The notes below the pieces were generated by a model that was given only the letters and a program-made list of their open reading frames with translations, ran no database searches and was not told where the DNA came from. Positions 1 through 9,136 of a DNA stretch of 64,000 nucleotides are shown here, piece after piece (position 1 is the first letter of the stretch; every line of letters starts with the position of its first letter). This stretch comes from Sphingomonadales bacterium Ga0077531 (GTDB lineage: Bacteria > Pseudomonadota > Alphaproteobacteria > Sphingomonadales > Sphingomonadaceae). Both the position numbers and the translations under genes were made by a program. Where the stretch lies: NCBI GenBank assembly GCA_001464915.1, contig LNED01000022.1, forward strand, positions 211,256 to 275,255, written 5' to 3'.

Positions 1-48
1 AATGTCGCGCCGCCTGCCGAGTGCAGGCGACGTGCGTTCATGATCTGA

Positions 49-189
49 TCAAAGCCAGGGCTTGTAAGCCCACATCAGGCCATGGGCGACCACAGCGATG
101 GCCACATAAAGGACGAATGTCCCCATGAAGCCCTTGTGGATTTCCTGTGCCTCTTCGGGCGTCAGGTGAGTTGCGATGCGTTCATTCAT
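49..189 (-). CDS. pufB: Light-harvesting 1 beta subunit PufB
   Basis: Antenna polypeptide of the LH1 complex around the reaction centre; binds bacteriochlorophyll and carotenoid in the inner membrane. The 46-aa product has the family layout: a short polar N-terminus, then EIHKGF, one membrane helix, and a His in VVAHGLMW that matches the bacteriochlorophyll ligand, ending KPWL. The ORF track starts upstream at codon 1 of 81, but the ATG at 189 has a GGAG eight bases ahead and gives the family length. It follows bchZ on the same strand. pufA, L and M would lie beyond the left edge of the window. Confidence 0.93.
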   Translation of the reverse strand: MNERIATHLTPEEAQEIHKGFMGTFVLYVAIAVVAHGLMWAYKPWL

Positions 190-302
190 CGGGTTGTCTC
201 CGCTTAGTTGGGTGAGAATGAGAACCCGAAGGCCCCCGTCGGCATCCCCGCGTGATCCCCCACGTGGATTGGATAGCCCCCTTTGGGAGGGCATTCGCTT
301 GT

Positions 303-329
303 GCTGCCGCGGACAGTGTCCGCAGCGGC
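303..329 (-). other. Inverted repeat in the bchZ-pufB gap
   Basis: The 171-base gap between bchZ and pufB holds a near-palindrome whose core is a perfect 7+1+7 repeat (GCGGACA g TGTCCGC) with mostly matching flanks. In RNA it would fold into a GC-rich hairpin just ahead of pufB. By analogy with puf mRNAs, it could be a processing or stability element that raises antenna mRNA relative to bch mRNA. That role is inferred. Confidence 0.4.
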
Positions 330-360
330 GACAAAGGGTTGGGACGGGCGAGCATCATGA

Positions 361-1821
361 TCATGCTCCCGCTCCTTCAAGCAGCGCCTCTTCGAGGCAA
401 TCTGCGGTAACTGTGGTTACGCCGCGCGCGCGCGCGGTTCGTTCGGCCGTATCGCGCAGGCGCTTGGCAGCGGAAATCCGCACCAGCACCGGCTGGGCTT
501 CCACCAACCTGTCGAGCGTCGCCTTGGCGTCGGTGTCCCAGGTCAGTTGGGCCTCGCCGCGCGGCGGTGTCGGCTCGATCTGGTCGAGCTCGGTGCCCAG
601 CGGCAGGATGTGGAACAGCGCGTCAAACAGCGCATTGCACACTTCCTGCACCAGATAGGTCGCGCCCGAATAACCCATGAAGGGCGTGCCGGTATGGCGG
701 CGGATCGCCGCGCCGGGGAAGCTGGCCGGAATGAACTGCGTGCTCGGGCCGTACCCGCCGCCAGTCTTTTCCGCCAGATACATCCGCTCGTTATAGCTGC
801 CGAACATGACCAGCGGCGGGTTGGTGTGCAATGATGTGCGCACCGCGTCATTATCGGTCTTCACCCCGGCGCAGCGCGACGCTGCGATGGTGCAGGGCAG
901 TCCCATATCGTCTTCAAGAAACTGGCGGATGCCGCGCGCATAGGTTTCATTGGCGACGATGCCAAAGCTTGCCGTGCCGAAGAAATCCTGCGTGACCGAA
1001 CGCCACAGATCCCACAACGGTTTGATCGTGGTGTGCTTTTCGCGCTCGATAAACGGTTCGGGGTCGAGCCCGAGTTCGGCGGCGAGTGCGCGCAGGAACT
1101 TGGTGGTCTGGGTCAGGCCGATGGGGGCCTGGAAATAGGGCCGCTCCAGCGTTTCGCACAGGTTGCGGCCAAACTCGCGGTAAAGGCAGACATTGGCGTC
1201 CGAGGTGGCGAGGTCGCGGATATCAGCGAGGTGGCTGCCCAAGGGGAACACCATGCCGACTTCAGCGCCGATGCCTTCGATCAGGCGGCGGATCTCGGCC
1301 AGATCGGACGGCATGTTGAACATGCCGTAACTGGGGCCGATAATGTTGACGCGCGGCTTTTGGCCTTCCTTGCGTTCACGCGGGGCAGGCATTTTCTTGG
1401 GGCCGAATTCGGTCCACAGCCAGGTCAGCGCGCGGTCAGCCGATTGCCACTGATCTTCGTCAATGGTGCGCGGCAGGAAGCGTTTGATGTTGGTGCCTTC
1501 GGGCGTCACGCCGCCGCCGATCATTTCGGCGATCGATCCGGTGACCACGACGCAGGGCAATTCGGTGTCGAGCGCTTTCCATGCGCGTTTCATCGCGCCT
1601 TCAGTGCCGGTCTTACCAAGCTCTTCTTCGCCAAGGCCGGTGACGACGATGGGGAGTTCATGCGGCGGCAGTGCGTCGGTGTAGTGCAGCACGCTGGTGA
1701 CCGGCAGGTTCTCGCAGCCCACCGGCCCATCGATGATGACCTGCAAGCCCTTCACCGCGGTGAAGACATAGGTTGCGCCCCAATAGCCGCCGGCCCGATC
1801 ATGATCGAGAACGAGGGTCAT
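361..1821 (-). CDS. bchZ: Chlorophyllide a reductase subunit Z
   Basis: One of the two catalytic NifDK-like subunits of chlorophyllide a oxidoreductase (BchXYZ), which reduces ring B of chlorophyllide a on the way to bacteriochlorophyll a. The product from the chosen start is 486 aa. It begins [16 protein letters not shown], has the nitrogenase-like stretch [22 protein letters not shown] near residue 30, and ends in a helical region expected of the PCP_red type. The ATG at 1821 overlaps the bchY stop by four bases (ATGA), which decides the start over the longer track ORF. It is translationally coupled in the bchCXYZ run. Confidence 0.95.
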   Translation of the reverse strand: MTLVLDHDRAGGYWGATYVFTAVKGLQVIIDGPVGCENLPVTSVLHYTDALPPHELPIVVTGLGEEELGKTGTEGAMKRAWKALDTELPCVVVTGSIAEMIGGGVTPEGTNIKRFLPRTIDEDQWQSADRALTWLWTEFGPKKMPAPRERKEGQKPRVNIIGPSYGMFNMPSDLAEIRRLIEGIGAEVGMVFPLGSHLADIRDLATSDANVCLYREFGRNLCETLERPYFQAPIGLTQTTKFLRALAAELGLDPEPFIEREKHTTIKPLWDLWRSVTQDFFGTASFGIVANETYARGIRQFLEDDMGLPCTIAASRCAGVKTDNDAVRTSLHTNPPLVMFGSYNERMYLAEKTGGGYGPSTQFIPASFPGAAIRRHTGTPFMGYSGATYLVQEVCNALFDALFHILPLGTELDQIEPTPPRGEAQLTWDTDAKATLDRLVEAQPVLVRISAAKRLRDTAERTARARGVTTVTADCLEEALLEGAGA

Positions 1822-3365
1822 GATCCCACCGCCTCTGACGCCTTGCGCGCCGCTTCGTTCAGGGCCGCATATTTCTTGCGGAACTTGGGACGGTCGACGG
1901 GGAGGGTTTCCCACACGCCCGCCGCATGTTCGGTGCCGACGCCCTCAAAGAAGTCGCGCATCGCATCGAAACGTTCTTTATTGCCCATCGCCGCGTTGAT
2001 CACGGTCGCAAGGCTGCCAGCGCCCGCCGGGCCCATCAGCGGTCGTGCCGAGATGAGGTTGGTGAAATACAGCGAAGGGATCGCGCGCGATTTCGCATAT
2101 TGCACCACCGGGGTGGTGCCGATGGCGAGATCGGGGCGGTATTCTTCAACCGCTGCGATGTCCTGTTCAAGGCTGGCGCGGAACTGCACATGGACACCGC
2201 GCGCTTCGAGCCATTCGCGGTCGGGATCCGACCATTTGGTGCGCGGGGTTGCGGTGCCGACATAAGGCACATCAGCGCCGCTTTCGACCAGCAGGCGGGC
2301 GACCAGCAATTCCGAGCCTTCGTAGCCTGAAACCGTGATCCGGCCCTTGATCGGCATCGCGGACAACGCGCCCTTGCAGGCGGCGATCATGGTGTTCTTG
2401 ACCGCGTCGACCTTGTCCTGCGGCAGGCCCAGTGTGTCGCCGATGGATTGCAGCCATGCCGCGGTGCCATCTGCGCCGACGGGGGCCGAGCCGATAATCG
2501 GGCGTCCGGCAGCTTCGAATTCGCGGATGCTGGCGGTGTAGAACGGGTGGATCGCGGCGACCACTGCGCAATCGAGCGCCGCGTAAAGCTCGCGCCATTC
2601 GCGGGTCGGCACAACCGGGCCAGCGGCGAGGCCGAGCGGTGCGAGCATTTGCCCGATTACCACCGGATCAGCCGGGAACATTTCACCGAGCAGTGTCACT
2701 GTCGGCAGGTCAGACCGCTCACGCGGCGCGGCGACAGGGCCAGCGGCGACTTCCTCGCGCGCGTAATTGAGCATTGCGCCCGCCAGCACGTCTTTCGCTT
2801 CGGCGTGGGTCGGAATGCCGAAACCGGGGACATCAATGCCGATGATCCGCACGCCATTGATCGCCTTGCCCAGCAGCCGCAGCGGCACGCCGCTCGCGGT
2901 GGGCACGCACAGGTTGGTGACGATGATCGCGTCGTAATTGGCAGGATCGGCGAGGCCTTCGACCGCTTCCTTGATGTCTTCGAACAGCTTGCCCGTGACC
3001 AGCGTTTCGCTGGAGAACGGAACGTAGCCGACCGTGCGCCGCGCGCCGTAGAAGTGCGAGGTGAAGGTCAGCCCATAAACGCAGCAGGCCGAGCCTGACA
3101 GCACCGTGGCGGTGCGGCGCATCCGCAAACCGACGCGCAATGACCCGAAGGCCGGGCACATCGATTGCGGCTGATCATGCGGGCCTGCCTGCGGATCGAC
3201 CGGATAATCGGCGGCGTATTGATCGAGAATGTCGCTCTTGCCCGCAGTGCGCGCGGCATCGAGCATCGTGTCCTTGGAAGAACATGCGCCACCAGCAGCC
3301 GCGCCGGTATCGAGTTCGATCCGGTCAGGGGCGCGCGAGGGCTCAAAGGCGTTATGGCTGCTCAT
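1818..3365 (-). CDS. bchY: Chlorophyllide a reductase subunit Y
   Basis: NifDK-like partner of BchZ; the BchY-BchZ heterotetramer carries the Fe-S cluster and active site for ring-B reduction of chlorophyllide a. The 515-aa product has the Cys-containing motif [14 protein letters not shown] near residue 70 and [21 protein letters not shown] near 93, followed by [17 protein letters not shown], all typical of BchY. The start ATG overlaps the bchX stop (ATGA) and the stop overlaps the bchZ start. The long plus-strand ORFs across this gene are GC-rich shadows. Confidence 0.95.
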   Translation of the reverse strand: MSSHNAFEPSRAPDRIELDTGAAAGGACSSKDTMLDAARTAGKSDILDQYAADYPVDPQAGPHDQPQSMCPAFGSLRVGLRMRRTATVLSGSACCVYGLTFTSHFYGARRTVGYVPFSSETLVTGKLFEDIKEAVEGLADPANYDAIIVTNLCVPTASGVPLRLLGKAINGVRIIGIDVPGFGIPTHAEAKDVLAGAMLNYAREEVAAGPVAAPRERSDLPTVTLLGEMFPADPVVIGQMLAPLGLAAGPVVPTREWRELYAALDCAVVAAIHPFYTASIREFEAAGRPIIGSAPVGADGTAAWLQSIGDTLGLPQDKVDAVKNTMIAACKGALSAMPIKGRITVSGYEGSELLVARLLVESGADVPYVGTATPRTKWSDPDREWLEARGVHVQFRASLEQDIAAVEEYRPDLAIGTTPVVQYAKSRAIPSLYFTNLISARPLMGPAGAGSLATVINAAMGNKERFDAMRDFFEGVGTEHAAGVWETLPVDRPKFRKKYAALNEAARKASEAVGS

Positions 3366-4351
3366 GCTTCGTCGTAGATCACTTCGAGGCTGGGGCGGGT
3401 TTCAAACACGCCGCCGCGCATATCGGCCTGCGTCGCGGGGACGAGCTCGACATTGGCGCCGGTCACGTCGGCACTGAACAGGCCGAGCAGGCCGTCCTGC
3501 GTCAGCGGGGTGGGGCGTACCGGGGGCGCTTCGGCGACGTTGACGGCGAGGTCTTCAAACAGGCTCGCCCATTCGCCGCCAGGGATGCCGATGATCTGGT
3601 AATTCGCGCTCTTGCGGCGGATGTCTTCGTTCGCGGGGATCGCGGTGAGCACCGGGATGCCGACCGCTTCGGCGAAGGCATGGGCTTCGCCGGTGCCGTC
3701 ATCCTTGTTGATGATCATGCCCGCCACGCCGACATTGCCGCCCATCTTGCGGAAGTATTCCACCGCCTGGCAGACATTGTTGGCGACATAGAGCGATTGC
3801 AGATCGTTCGATCCGACCACGATCACCTTCTGACACATGTCGCGGGCGATCGGCAGGCCGAACCCGCCGCACACCACATCGCCGAGGAAATCAAGCAGGA
3901 CGTAATCAAAGCCCCAATCGTGGAAACCCAGTTTTTCGAGCAGTTCGAACCCGTGGATGATCCCGCGACCACCGCAACCGCGCCCAACTTCAGGCCCGCC
4001 GAGTTCCATCGCGAAGACGCCGTCGCGCTGGAAGCACACATCTTCGATGCGGACTTCTTCGCCAGCGGCCTTTTTCTTCGACGATGTTTCGATGATCGTC
4101 GGGCAGCTTTTGCCGCCGAACAGCAGGCTGGTAGTGTCGGATTTCGGATCGCACCCGATCAGCAGCACGCGCTTGCCCTGCTGGGCCATCATGTAGCTGA
4201 GGTTCGACAGCGCAAAGCTTTTGCCCGAACCGCCCTTGCCGTAGATCGCAATGACCTGCGTTTCGCTTTTGATTTCGCCGGTGTGAACCGGATCGGGTTC
4301 AAAGCTGGCTTCTTCGCGCAAAGCTGCCGTTTGGGTATCAAGCACGGTCAT
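3362..4351 (-). CDS. bchX: Chlorophyllide a reductase iron protein X
   Basis: NifH-like ATP-dependent reductase that passes electrons to BchYZ. The product is 329 aa, with the P-loop YGKGGSGKSF near residue 38 and the two 4Fe-4S ligand regions GRGCGGRG and LGDVVCGGFGLP. Three starts are possible: TTG at 4366, ATG at 4357 and ATG at 4351. I chose 4351 because the GGAG upstream is nine bases away from it, and because it overlaps the bchC stop as TGATG. The stop overlaps the bchY start. Confidence 0.95.
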   Translation of the reverse strand: MTVLDTQTAALREEASFEPDPVHTGEIKSETQVIAIYGKGGSGKSFALSNLSYMMAQQGKRVLLIGCDPKSDTTSLLFGGKSCPTIIETSSKKKAAGEEVRIEDVCFQRDGVFAMELGGPEVGRGCGGRGIIHGFELLEKLGFHDWGFDYVLLDFLGDVVCGGFGLPIARDMCQKVIVVGSNDLQSLYVANNVCQAVEYFRKMGGNVGVAGMIINKDDGTGEAHAFAEAVGIPVLTAIPANEDIRRKSANYQIIGIPGGEWASLFEDLAVNVAEAPPVRPTPLTQDGLLGLFSADVTGANVELVPATQADMRGGVFETRPSLEVIYDEA

Positions 4352-5298
4352 CAGCATTCGCTCCAATCGAGAACCATTTTAAGACAATCAGGGTCAGTGA
4401 AGGCCTGTGGGTAGGCCTCCGTCGCTTCACCGGCAGGGCGCCGGTTGGTGATGAGCCCTTTGAGATCGAGCCGCCCGCATTCAATCAGCGCGCGGGTTTC
4501 AGCCAGGTCGCCCGGCTGCCATTCGGCGGCCACGCGGAAATGCGCTTCGCGCATGAAAGCCGCCGGGAAGGCGAAGCTCACACGGTCGGAATAGAAGCCT
4601 GCCAGCACGATCTCGCCGCCTTTGGCGAGGCGGGTGACGAGCGTGTCGATGAGGTTTGCATCGCCACTGGCATCATAGATGGCGTGATAATCGCGGCGCT
4701 CATCAGCGGCGGGATCAATCACGTCGTAACCAAGCGCGCCGGTGCGGCGGGCGGGGTTGGTTTCCCACACGGTCGGCGCTTTGCCGCCCATCGCCACCGT
4801 CAGCCGGGCGAGCAGGCGGCCCAATACGCCGTGGCCGATGATCAGGTCAGGCAGCGCCTCACGCCGGGCAAAGCCGCCCTTGATCGCATGGAGCGCCGTG
4901 GCGGCCAGCGCGCACAGCACGCCGGATTCGCCGAGATGTTCAGGGATGGGAAGGGCGCGGGCCGACGGGACAATCACTGTCTTGGCCGTGCCGCCGAACA
5001 GGCCGCGCGCATCGGTGTAGCAATTGGCGCCGGGTACGAACACCCAATCGCCAACCCGTCCGCGCGCATCGTTGCCGGCGTCGATGATCCGGCCAACCGA
5101 TTCGTAACCGGGCACCAGCGGGTAACCAAGGCCGGGGAAGGGCGGCATCCGCCCGGTCCACAACAGCTTTTCGGTGCCGGTGCTGATCCCGCTGAAGGTG
5201 ATTTCTACGACGACATCTGATGCTTCCACAGGCTTCATCTCGAGCGAACGGAGCGCCATGCGCTCCGGTGCTTCGAGAATGACGGCCAGCGTATGCAT
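4351..5298 (-). CDS. bchC: Bacteriochlorophyllide a dehydrogenase BchC
   Basis: Oxidises the C3 1-hydroxyethyl group to acetyl late in bacteriochlorophyll a synthesis. The 315-aa product is a medium-chain dehydrogenase-like protein: [17 protein letters not shown] near residue 37, [12 protein letters not shown] near 58, and a degenerate nucleotide-binding segment [14 protein letters not shown] near 153. It is the first gene of the bchCXYZ run and is preceded by two TGT-N12-ACA-type operators and a possible sigma70 promoter. Confidence 0.93.
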   Translation of the reverse strand: MHTLAVILEAPERMALRSLEMKPVEASDVVVEITFSGISTGTEKLLWTGRMPPFPGLGYPLVPGYESVGRIIDAGNDARGRVGDWVFVPGANCYTDARGLFGGTAKTVIVPSARALPIPEHLGESGVLCALAATALHAIKGGFARREALPDLIIGHGVLGRLLARLTVAMGGKAPTVWETNPARRTGALGYDVIDPAADERRDYHAIYDASGDANLIDTLVTRLAKGGEIVLAGFYSDRVSFAFPAAFMREAHFRVAAEWQPGDLAETRALIECGRLDLKGLITNRRPAGEATEAYPQAFTDPDCLKMVLDWSEC

Positions 5299-5372
5299 TA
5301 TGTCGGTCTCCCCCGAAGGCTTTTCGCGCTGCTTTTGCCGAGTCGAAAACTCCGCAGCTACGTTCTGCCGAG

Positions 5373-5416
5373 TGTTTGCTACGCCTTACGTATTTGACTG
5401 TCAAATAATTTGGACA
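5373..5416 (-). promoter_or_regulatory. Tandem PpsR/CrtJ-type operators and bchC promoter
   Basis: TGT-N12-ACA is present exactly at 5399-5416. A weaker TGT-N12-ACG lies at 5373-5390, and the two are eight bases apart. The paired 8-bp spacing is the arrangement described for the Rhodobacter bchC promoter, where CrtJ/PpsR binds cooperatively. On the minus strand the strong site contains TTGACA, followed after 17 bases by TAGCAA, so repressor binding would cover the -35 element. This implies redox and light repression of bchCXYZ-puf. Motifs are seen directly; regulation is inferred. Confidence 0.8.
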
Positions 5417-5424
5417 AGTTTCCC

Positions 5425-6555
5425 TCAGGCTTGCGCAATGATAATGCTTGCGTTGACCGGTTGCGCTGTTGCGACGGGACGAGCGGCTGAAAAGCCCGCA
5501 GCGCGCAGCATGGCGATGATTTCCGCCGGGCTGCGCGGGCGGCCTGAACCCATCGCCCACAGGTAAAGGCCAAAAAACGCCTCCCCCATCGGTTCAGCGC
5601 CGGGGATGCGCGCCATCGGCTCGGCAATCAGCAGCCGTGCGCCGGGGGTGAGGCTCTTGCGGATATTGCCAAGCAGCGACTGCGCGGGCGCATCATCGTG
5701 ATCATGCAGGATGCGGATCAGCGATACCAGATCGTAACCTTGAGGTATGGAATCGCTGAAGAAATTGCCCGGATGGGTGGAGACACGCACCTCCCCCACT
5801 GCCGCCGCCAGCACCGGACCACCAGTGGCGACGACTTCTGGCAGATCGAACAATCCGAGGCTCAGATGCGGGTGCGCCGTGCCGATCGCTTTGAGGAAGG
5901 CGCCATGCCCGCCGCCAACATCAAGCAGCCGTTTGACCCCTTTGAAGCTGACCGAAGCCAGGACTTCATCGGCTACAAAGTGCTGCGATGCGGCCATCAG
6001 CTGCGAATATTCGGCGGTGTCCTCGCCGCGCTCGGTCGCGCCTTGCAGTGCGCCCGCATACGTCCAGAAGCGCGACAGATCGGTCGGCTCCTTCCGGTCG
6101 GCGCGCAGCAAGGCCATCGGATCGGCGAGGTCGGCGTAGAGCAGTCGGTGGTGCCGTACCATCGCCTGCACGCCGGGATTGGCAGCGAATACAGCGCCTT
6201 GTTCTCCCAGCATCCATTGGTCAGGCGCGGCTTCTTCGGACAGTTTCAGCGGCCGCCCGGCGCGGAGAAGGGTCAACGTCGCCTGTTCGCTCAGGCCCAT
6301 GCGCGGCGCAATGGCGGCGGCGCTCAGCGGGCCATTGTGCAACACATCGAACAACCCGCCTTCGACATAGGCGCGCAGCACCTGCGCATAGGCAAAGCCC
6401 GCCAGCAGATCGAACGCTGCATCGGCGCGGCTCCGCGCGATCCAGCGGATCACCGGCAAGCGCGCGGCCCAATGTTGAAAGCGGGGATTGGCGAACACCG
6501 CGTTGCGCCGGGCGATCCATCCGATCCGCAAGGCGGCCCAATTGCTCACGAACAA
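5425..6555 (-). CDS. crtF: Hydroxyneurosporene/demethylspheroidene O-methyltransferase CrtF
   Basis: SAM-dependent O-methyltransferase that methylates the C1 hydroxyl of acyclic carotenoids in the spheroidene/spirilloxanthin branch. The 376-aa product has an N-terminal dimerisation region (ARSRADAAFDLLAGFAYAQVL near 42) and the SAM motif LLDVGGGHGAFL near 210. The annotated first codon is TTG at 6555; GTG at 6549 is equally possible, and neither has a clear ribosome-binding site. It precedes bchC on the same strand with a 126-base gap, the usual crtF-bchC order. Confidence 0.88.
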   Translation of the reverse strand: MFVSNWAALRIGWIARRNAVFANPRFQHWAARLPVIRWIARSRADAAFDLLAGFAYAQVLRAYVEGGLFDVLHNGPLSAAAIAPRMGLSEQATLTLLRAGRPLKLSEEAAPDQWMLGEQGAVFAANPGVQAMVRHHRLLYADLADPMALLRADRKEPTDLSRFWTYAGALQGATERGEDTAEYSQLMAASQHFVADEVLASVSFKGVKRLLDVGGGHGAFLKAIGTAHPHLSLGLFDLPEVVATGGPVLAAAVGEVRVSTHPGNFFSDSIPQGYDLVSLIRILHDHDDAPAQSLLGNIRKSLTPGARLLIAEPMARIPGAEPMGEAFFGLYLWAMGSGRPRSPAEIIAMLRAAGFSAARPVATAQPVNASIIIAQA

Positions 6556-6573
6556 GAAGTTTCACACATCATA

Positions 6574-6591
6574 TGTCTAAACAATTGGACA
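6574..6591. promoter_or_regulatory. PpsR/CrtJ-type operator between crtF and crtD
   Basis: A perfect TGT-N12-ACA (TGTCTAAACAATTGGACA) lies in the divergent gap between crtF on the minus strand and crtD on the plus strand. One bound repressor could control both directions. No second site at 8-bp spacing was found on either side, unlike at bchC. Confidence 0.75.
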
Positions 6592-6644
6592 GATGACATG
6601 GTAAGGTCAATGATATTCGCGGGATTTGAATGAGGGGAAGACGG

Positions 6645-8210
6645 GTGAACGCGCGAGTCGCCGTCATCGGGGCAGGGATTGGCGGGCTGACCAGCGCCGC
6701 GCTGCTGGCGGCGCGCGGCGCGGACGTCACTGTGTTCGAAAAAGAAAGCTGGGTCGGCGGGAAAGCGCGCCGCGTGGCGGTGGATGGCGCCGAGATTGAC
6801 GGCGGGCCAACCGTGTTCACTTACCGCGACGTGTTCGACGAGGTGTTCGCCGCCTGCGGCGCGCGACTGGAAGATCACGTGACCATCGCTCAGGCCGAAG
6901 TCATCGCGCGCCATGCGTGGGGGCCGGACGAACGGCTCGACCTGTTTGCCGATCCTTTGCGCAGCGAAGACGCCATCGGCACCTTTGCCGGGGCCGGGGC
7001 GGCGCGCGGTTACCGCAATTTCCGCCATGAAGCGCAGCGCATCTTCAACGTGCTCGAAGACCCGTTCCTGCGCGGCGACAAGGCCAGCACGCCGCTGCCG
7101 ATGATGTGGCGGATCGGGCCGTGGAAGCTGGGCGATATGCTCGCGATGCGCCCGTTTGATGGGATGTGGAACGCGCTCGGCCAGCATTTCAAAGACCCGC
7201 GTTTGCAGCAATTATTTGGCCGCTATGCCACCTATTGCGGATCATCGCCGTTTGCCGCGCCCGCCACGCTGATGCTGATCGCGCACGTGGAGGCGCGCGG
7301 CGTGTGGCTGATCGAAGGCGGCATCCATGCGCTCGCCAAGGCGCTGGCGGGGCTTGCGACACGCCAAGGCGCGCGCATCCGCACCAATGCGCCAGTGTCC
7401 GAGGTGCTCACGCATAATGGCCGCGTGAGCGGGGTGCGGCTGGCATCGGGCGAAGTCATCCCCGCTGATATCGTCATCTGCAACGGTGATCCCGCCGCCT
7501 TGGCCACTGCGCGGTTTGGTGCAGGCGCAGCGCGGGCTGTGCCGCAGGTGCCGCCCGCCAAACGCTCACTCTCGGCAATGGTGTGGTACGCCCATGCCGA
7601 GACGAGCGGGTTCGACCTCAGCCACCACAACGTGTTTTTCTCGCCCGATTACGCCCGCGAATTCCGCGAGATTGCCGCAGGCCAGCCGCCGTCCGATCCA
7701 ACCGTTTACCTGTGCGCCACCGATCGCGGTGCGCACGCCAGCGCCGCGCCCCCAATCGGAACGCGTGAACGCATCCAGATCATCGTCAACGCGCCCGCCA
7801 ACGGCGACGCCCACGACTATACACCCGAGGAGAGAGCCCGATGCACCGACGCCATGATGGCCACGCTGAAGCGTTGCGGTCTGACACTGGAAGATCCGGC
7901 CCCGCACCAGCTGATGACCCCGCAGGATTGGGAAGCCCTCTTCCCGGCCACGGGCGGCGCCCTTTATGGGCGAGCGTCGCACGGCTGGGCGGCCTCTTTC
8001 CAGCGGCAGGGGCCCAAGACCCGGCTGCCCGGTCTTTATTGCACGGGCGGGGCGACCCATCCGGCGGCTGGGGTGCCCATGGCAGCCTTGTCCGGGCAGC
8101 TGGCAGCGCGGGTGATCGAGAAGGACCTCGCTTCGATGAAGCCATCCCGGCGGGCGGTTACAGCTGGTGGTATGTCGATGCCATCAGCGAGGACGGGCAG
8201 CACGGGCTGA
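6645..8210 (+). CDS. crtD: 1-hydroxycarotenoid 3,4-desaturase CrtD
   Basis: FAD-dependent carotenoid desaturase of the CrtI family acting on 1-hydroxy acyclic carotenoids. The N-terminus has the dinucleotide-binding motif AVIGAGIGGLTSAALLAARGADVTVFE and the C-terminus the family motif GLYCTGGATHPAAGVPMAALSGQLAA. The track starts at ATG 6630, but GTG at 6645 has an AGGGGA six bases ahead and sits nearer the Rossmann motif, so it is preferred; this gives about 521 aa. CrtI is excluded mainly by context: crtC follows and crtF is divergent. The last 60 to 170 bases overlap the start of crtC in another frame. Confidence 0.88.
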   Translation: MNARVAVIGAGIGGLTSAALLAARGADVTVFEKESWVGGKARRVAVDGAEIDGGPTVFTYRDVFDEVFAACGARLEDHVTIAQAEVIARHAWGPDERLDLFADPLRSEDAIGTFAGAGAARGYRNFRHEAQRIFNVLEDPFLRGDKASTPLPMMWRIGPWKLGDMLAMRPFDGMWNALGQHFKDPRLQQLFGRYATYCGSSPFAAPATLMLIAHVEARGVWLIEGGIHALAKALAGLATRQGARIRTNAPVSEVLTHNGRVSGVRLASGEVIPADIVICNGDPAALATARFGAGAARAVPQVPPAKRSLSAMVWYAHAETSGFDLSHHNVFFSPDYAREFREIAAGQPPSDPTVYLCATDRGAHASAAPPIGTRERIQIIVNAPANGDAHDYTPEERARCTDAMMATLKRCGLTLEDPAPHQLMTPQDWEALFPATGGALYGRASHGWAASFQRQGPKTRLPGLYCTGGATHPAAGVPMAALSGQLAARVIEKDLASMKPSRRAVTAGGMSMPSARTGSTG

Positions 8211-9049
8211 CAATCATCGCCTTTTTGGGCAGCGTGTTCTCACCCTATTACAAGAAGAGCGGGCGCAGCGAACCGCTCAACCATACTTCGCTCAACGTCG
8301 CGCTTTATGGCCCGCAGCACCGCTGGGTGATGACCGAGCGCGGCAGCGGCGCAGTGGAGCGTGATGCGAGCAATCTGATGATCGGGCCAAGTAGTGTGCG
8401 CTGGGAGAACGGCGCGCTCACCATCGATATAGTCGAAGGTGACACCCGCCTGTTCGTGCCGTGGCAGCGCCCGGTGGTTGGGCGCGTGCGGGTTTACCCC
8501 GAGGCATTGAACCGGGTCGCCTTCGCGCTCGACAGTCAGGAGAACCACATTTGGCACTGCCTCGCCCCGCGTGCGCGGATCGAGGTGGAGATGACGTCGC
8601 CTGGCGTGTCGTGGAGCGGCAAGGCCTATCTCGACCACAATCGCGGCAGCGAGCCGTTGGAGAAAGGCTTTAACACCTGGCACTGGTCGCGCGCCCATCT
8701 GAATGAAGGCGCGCTGGTCTGTTACGAAGGCGAGCGCGGCGATGGCTCGCTGTTTGCCAGCGCCCTGCGGTTTGATCGCGACGCGGTGCCCGAACCGGTC
8801 GATCTGCCGCCCATCGCACACCTGCCGCGCAGCAAATGGGGCGTGGCGCGCCGCACAAGGTCCGACATCGGCGTGGCCGAAGTGCGCCGCACGTGGGAGG
8901 ACACGCCGTTCTACGCCCGCTCCGAACTCGCTTCGCGCTTTGCCGGTGAAGAAGTGGTGACGGTGCAGGAGAGCCTCGACATGCAGCGGTTTTCATCGCC
9001 GCTGGTGCAGTTCATGCTGCCGTATCGGATGCCGCGACGGAAAGGTTAG
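8039..9049 (+). CDS. crtC: Carotenoid 1,2-hydratase CrtC (start uncertain)
   Basis: Adds water across the terminal 1,2 double bond of acyclic carotenoids (hydroxyneurosporene synthase). The conserved start of the domain, GYSWWYVDAISEDGQHGLTIIAFLGSVFSPYY, begins near base 8155, and the C-terminal part (AYLDHNRGSEPLEKGFNTWHWSRAHL) is also typical. The open frame runs back to 7841, but residues before about 8100 are crtD read out of frame. The expected start region contains no ATG or GTG in frame; the nearest candidate is TTG at 8039, used here with low certainty. The gene is coupled to crtD by overlap. Confidence 0.82.
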   Translation: MHGRGDPSGGWGAHGSLVRAAGSAGDREGPRFDEAIPAGGYSWWYVDAISEDGQHGLTIIAFLGSVFSPYYKKSGRSEPLNHTSLNVALYGPQHRWVMTERGSGAVERDASNLMIGPSSVRWENGALTIDIVEGDTRLFVPWQRPVVGRVRVYPEALNRVAFALDSQENHIWHCLAPRARIEVEMTSPGVSWSGKAYLDHNRGSEPLEKGFNTWHWSRAHLNEGALVCYEGERGDGSLFASALRFDRDAVPEPVDLPPIAHLPRSKWGVARRTRSDIGVAEVRRTWEDTPFYARSELASRFAGEEVVTVQESLDMQRFSSPLVQFMLPYRMPRRKG

Positions 9050-9053
9050 GCCG

Positions 9054-9077
9054 GGAGGGGCGCGAGCCCCCCCCTCC
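9054..9077. terminator. Bidirectional hairpin between crtC and fapF
   Basis: GGAGGGG at 9054-9060 pairs with CCCCTCC at 9071-9077 over a ten-base loop. It lies between two convergent genes, immediately after the crtC stop. There is no long T tract, so it is a weak or Rho-assisted terminator candidate. Confidence 0.45.
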
Positions 9078-9136
9078 GTCGCCCCGTGCGTTTCACCGGG
9101 CTTGGCTTTTTTCCTACGCTTCATCCGCCATCGCTG

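Noticed and set aside
302-333. Possible PpsR sites before pufB (TGT-N10-ACA and TGT-N11-ACA)
   Set aside because: The spacing is not the required 12 bases; the TGT and ACA elements come from the GC-rich inverted repeat.
1033-2265. 410-aa plus-strand ORF across bchZ/bchY
   Set aside because: Shadow of two well-conserved genes; composition is Arg/Gly/Ala-rich and no domain is seen.
8039-8210. crtD-crtC fusion or frameshift pseudogene
   Set aside because: Both domains are intact and in different frames, and overlapping crtD-crtC junctions are normal; only the start codon is odd.
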